Assembly: GCF_030623445.1 (NCBI RefSeq)
Contig: NZ_CP130613.1
Span: 2,976,001-3,040,000, forward strand
DNA: 64,000 nt
Direction of reading: 5' to 3'
Source: Pseudogemmatithrix spongiicola
GTDB lineage: Bacteria; Gemmatimonadota; Gemmatimonadetes; Gemmatimonadales; Gemmatimonadaceae
Notes under the pieces: model-generated
Told to the model about the DNA's origin: nothing
Databases searched by the model: none
Seen by the model: only the letters and a program-made list of their open reading frames with translations
Program-made: the position numbers and the translations under genes
Part shown: positions 61,416-64,000 of the stretch, piece by piece
How positions within the stretch are numbered: position 1 is the stretch's first letter
Layout: the number at the start of each line of letters is the position of its first letter

Positions 61416-63785
61416 TCACTCCCGGGTCTTGAGCGATTCTACCAGGTCCAGCCGATCGAGGCGATGTCGCAGGGGCCACAAGCTGAACAGGCCGGCGAGC
61501 ACCGGAACCGCCAGGCCGAGCCCGATAGTCCGCGGACCGATCACAAGCGGCAGGCGGAACATCTCGTCGCGACCCAGCGACTGCACGGTGGCCCACGCCA
61601 TGCCGATGCCGATCGCGATGCCGAGCGGCAGGCCGAACGCGCCGAGCAGCCCGATCTCGCCGAACAGGATGCGCGACACTTCACCGCGCGTGAAGCCGAG
61701 CACACGCAGCGAGGCGAGGTCGCGCGCGCGCTCGGACAGCGTCACGCGACCCGCGTTGTAGATCGTGCCGGCGGACAGCGCGCCGGCGATCAGCAGCATC
61801 GTCGTCAACACCATGTAGAAGCTCTCGCGGATGGTCGCGTCGAAGCTCTCGCGCATGCGCACGCGCGCCGTCACGGACTGCACCTGTGGCGCGGCGACGA
61901 GCCGTGCGTAGAGCGCCGCCTCCTGCCGCGGATCGATCTGCAGGTCGGCACTCGTGACGGCCTCGCCGCCACCGACGAGCGCCGCCATGGCCGCTGCCGG
62001 CACGTAGACGCTACTGCCCGTGAGGTCTTCGACCACGCCGACCACCGGCTGCGCGATACGCCGACGCCGCCCGTCGAGGAACTCGAGGTCCACCGTGTCA
62101 CCGACGCCGGCTGCCAGCACGCGGCTGAGCGACGCGCTCAGCGTCACGCCGCCGGGATGGATGGTCGGGATGCGCGCCGCGAGATCGGACACCTGGCGCA
62201 TCCGCGCAGACGAGTCGACGCCCACCAGCGCCGTCTGTCGCTTGCGATGGCCGTGCCAGGCGCGCACCGCAGCCTCGCGATGCGGCTCCACGCGCAGCAC
62301 GCCCGGGAGCGCCAGCAAATCGGCGACCACCGCGGGGCCCTGCGGGGCCGCGAACACCACGGTCACGTCGGCCCGCGCGGCGATGTCGAACATGACGTGC
62401 TTCATGCGCCCGATGGCATCGAAGCCGAAGGTGCCGACGACGACCACCGCGGCGCCGAATCCGATGCCTAGCGCGGAGAGCGCCGTGCGCCAGGGCCGGT
62501 GCGTGACGCCGCGCGCGATCATGCGCGCGATTGGCGAGCCGTGCCGCCCGAGCACGGTCTCGACGATGCCGCTCGCGTACAGCGCCGGCTGCTCCGGTCG
62601 CATGGCCTCCGCTGGCGGCAGGCGCAGCACGCGGCGCAGCGCGCCGAGCGCCCCGACCACCGCGGCGACCACGCCGATGCCCACGCCCGCGGCAATCACC
62701 GCGGGATACAGCGGCGCCGTCAGCGATGGGAAGCGGAAGAACTCCTGGTACATCTCGCTCAGGAACGCCGCCAGCCAGATGCCGAGCCCGACGCCCGCGA
62801 CGCTGCCGACCATCACGGGCACCAGCGCGAACAGCGTGTAGTGGCGCACCAACGCCGCCGTCGGGAGGCCGAAGGCCTTGAGCGTGCCGATCTGGTCGCG
62901 CTGCGGGATGACCACGCGGCTCAGCACCAAGTGGACGAGGAAGGCCGCGACGCCGAGAAAGATCGTCGGCAGGACGCTCGCGAAGGTCCGGTTCTCGTCG
63001 ATCTCCGAACTCAGGAACTGGTGCGAGGGATGCAGCCTGCGCGTGGTCGCGCCGAAGCTGCCGTAGCGCTGCAGCGCGTCGTCGAGCGCGGCGACGACGG
63101 CGGCGGTATCCGCGCCGGGCTCGAGCGTCAGCGCAAGCTCGTTCCACGCCTGCTCGAGGTCGAAGGCCTGCTCGGCCTCGGCGTCCGGCAACCAGAGCAC
63201 GCCGTAGCGCTTGGAATCGGGCAGCATGTCGCCGGGCCGCAGCTCGTAGACGAACTCCGCGGAGATCCCGACGCCCACCACGCGCAGGTGGCGCCAGCGT
63301 CCGCCGATCACGGCACCCAACGTGTCGCCGAGGACGAGGCCGTTGGCGTCGGCGAAGCCCTGACTCACGGTCACGGCGTCGGCCTCGTCGGCGGCGGGCA
63401 GGCGTCCGCGCCGCAGCACCACGCGGTTCAGCGAGCCTGGCGTCTCGTCGTGAATGCCGACCAGCCGCGCCGTCGCCGGTTCGCGCAGGCCGGGCACGCG
63501 CACGACGACCTCGCCGCCGGCGCGGGTCTCGAGCCGCTCGACGCCGACGATGTCGCGCAACGCGGGGACGATCGCATCCGGCGCGCGGCGCACGCGCGCG
63601 AACACGTCGGGGAACCGCGAACGCTCGTAGTACGCCAGCTGTGCGTCGCCGAGGACGTGGACCATGGAGCGCATGCCCACGAATGCCGCGATGCCGCAGG
63701 TGACGACGACGGCGATCGCCAGCATCGAACCGAAGTGCCGCCGCAGGTCGCGGCGCAGCTTCTTGTCGAGGAGACGTCTCACCAT
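61416..63785 (-). CDS. ABC transporter permease, FtsX/MacB-like
   Basis: 789-residue permease with a long periplasmic domain after the first helix and about eight to ten helices in two FtsX-type sets ([20 protein letters not shown] and [19 protein letters not shown]). It overlaps the ATPase gene by 7 nt. Length exceeds MacB (about 650) and matches large LolE/MacB-type permeases with two FtsX domains in one chain. Substrate unknown. Confidence 0.85.
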   Translation of the reverse strand: MVRRLLDKKLRRDLRRHFGSMLAIAVVVTCGIAAFVGMRSMVHVLGDAQLAYYERSRFPDVFARVRRAPDAIVPALRDIVGVERLETRAGGEVVVRVPGLREPATARLVGIHDETPGSLNRVVLRRGRLPAADEADAVTVSQGFADANGLVLGDTLGAVIGGRWRHLRVVGVGISAEFVYELRPGDMLPDSKRYGVLWLPDAEAEQAFDLEQAWNELALTLEPGADTAAVVAALDDALQRYGSFGATTRRLHPSHQFLSSEIDENRTFASVLPTIFLGVAAFLVHLVLSRVVIPQRDQIGTLKAFGLPTAALVRHYTLFALVPVMVGSVAGVGLGIWLAAFLSEMYQEFFRFPSLTAPLYPAVIAAGVGIGVVAAVVGALGALRRVLRLPPAEAMRPEQPALYASGIVETVLGRHGSPIARMIARGVTHRPWRTALSALGIGFGAAVVVVGTFGFDAIGRMKHVMFDIAARADVTVVFAAPQGPAVVADLLALPGVLRVEPHREAAVRAWHGHRKRQTALVGVDSSARMRQVSDLAARIPTIHPGGVTLSASLSRVLAAGVGDTVDLEFLDGRRRRIAQPVVGVVEDLTGSSVYVPAAAMAALVGGGEAVTSADLQIDPRQEAALYARLVAAPQVQSVTARVRMRESFDATIRESFYMVLTTMLLIAGALSAGTIYNAGRVTLSERARDLASLRVLGFTRGEVSRILFGEIGLLGAFGLPLGIAIGIGMAWATVQSLGRDEMFRLPLVIGPRTIGLGLAVPVLAGLFSLWPLRHRLDRLDLVESLKTRE

Positions 63786-64000
63786 GCCAGCGCCTCCGGA
63801 TCCACCGGCGCCGCGACAGCCTCGTCGCTCACGATCTGGCCGTCGCGCAGCTTGAGCACGCGGTCGGCCATCGCGGCCACGGCGACGTTGTGCGTGATGA
63901 CCACCGTCAGCGTGCCAAACTCCCGATTCGCCGTCTTGAGCGCCTGCAGCACGAGCTTGCCCGTGCCCACGTCGAGCGCGCCGGTGGGCTCGTCGCAGAG
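63779..64000 (-). CDS. ABC transporter ATP-binding protein, truncated by the window end
   Basis: Only the C-terminal 73 residues are visible: Walker [10 protein letters not shown] and the H-loop [23 protein letters not shown]. Upstream parts (Walker A, signature) lie beyond 64000. First gene of the minus-strand efflux operon ATPase > permease > adaptor. Confidence 0.88.
   Translation of the reverse strand, partial: LCDEPTGALDVGTGKLVLQALKTANREFGTLTVVITHNVAVAAMADRVLKLRDGQIVSDEAVAAPVDPEALAW

Overview
The window is 64 kb of very GC-rich bacterial DNA, packed with genes on both strands and with few gaps above 200 bp. The gene mix (large serine/threonine kinases with a TolB-type beta-propeller, TonB/HmuY-type uptake, many Gram-negative lipoproteins, a SUF iron-sulfur operon with SufU, a DHS-like enzyme, matrixin and M23 peptidases) fits a Gram-negative environmental bacterium. 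Gemmatimonadota is my best guess. That assignment is inference: no rRNA or marker gene is present. I saw no tRNA, CRISPR array or prophage.

Layout. 0-4.5 kb: end of a nucleoside transporter, a SufR-like regulator, a DUF4142 protein, a decayed cytochrome-like remnant, a TonB protein and a divergent FolD. 4.6-8.8 kb: a translationally coupled minus-strand operon, HmuY-like haem lipoprotein > TonB-dependent receptor > exported CbiX-type chelatase, behind a promoter and a Fur-like palindrome. 8.8-15 kb: an overlapping DHS-like/LOG-like pair, a phosphodiesterase, an acyltransferase, a small unknown protein and QueG. 15.1-18.6 kb: a CatD/CatE-like quinone or catechol detoxification cluster with its MarR regulator, which is bracketed by two exact copies of a 22-bp operator. 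18.6-24 kb: redox enzymes (SDR, Baeyer-Villiger-type monooxygenase, FrnE-like DsbA, FMN reductase, luciferase-like). 23.9-27.1 kb: a copper operon copZ > cupredoxin > copA > csoR with a CsoR operator.

27-34 kb: lipoproteins, hydrolases, a matrixin-like protease and an ECF sigma/anti-sigma/PDZ operon. 34.3-38 kb: a kinase-propeller protein whose only sensible start appears to be a non-canonical AUC codon inside the end of rnd. 38-41 kb: transporter, hydrolase, methyltransferase, ferredoxin. 41.3-48 kb: a molybdenum hydroxylase (2Fe-2S and Mo subunits) whose FAD subunit lies 2.9 kb away, separated by yhbY, an M23 peptidase, a winged-helix protein and a ChaN-like protein. 48-52.3 kb: a 16-residue-repeat surface protein, a Vgb-like propeller, a membrane protein and a diguanylate cyclase. 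52.5-58.2 kb: sufB-sufC-sufD-sufU-Rieske-sufS. 58.2-64 kb: a lipoprotein, an intact IS481-family element with terminal repeats and a CCTAGG duplication, and an efflux operon (ABC ATPase > FtsX permease > HlyD adaptor) running off the end.

Two threads run through the window. Metal and redox handling recurs (haem, copper, Fe-S clusters, molybdenum enzyme, quinones). A dispersed inverted-repeat family with 7-nt-periodic arms (AGTTGGN) appears three times: twice around strong terminator hairpins and once between sufB and sufC.
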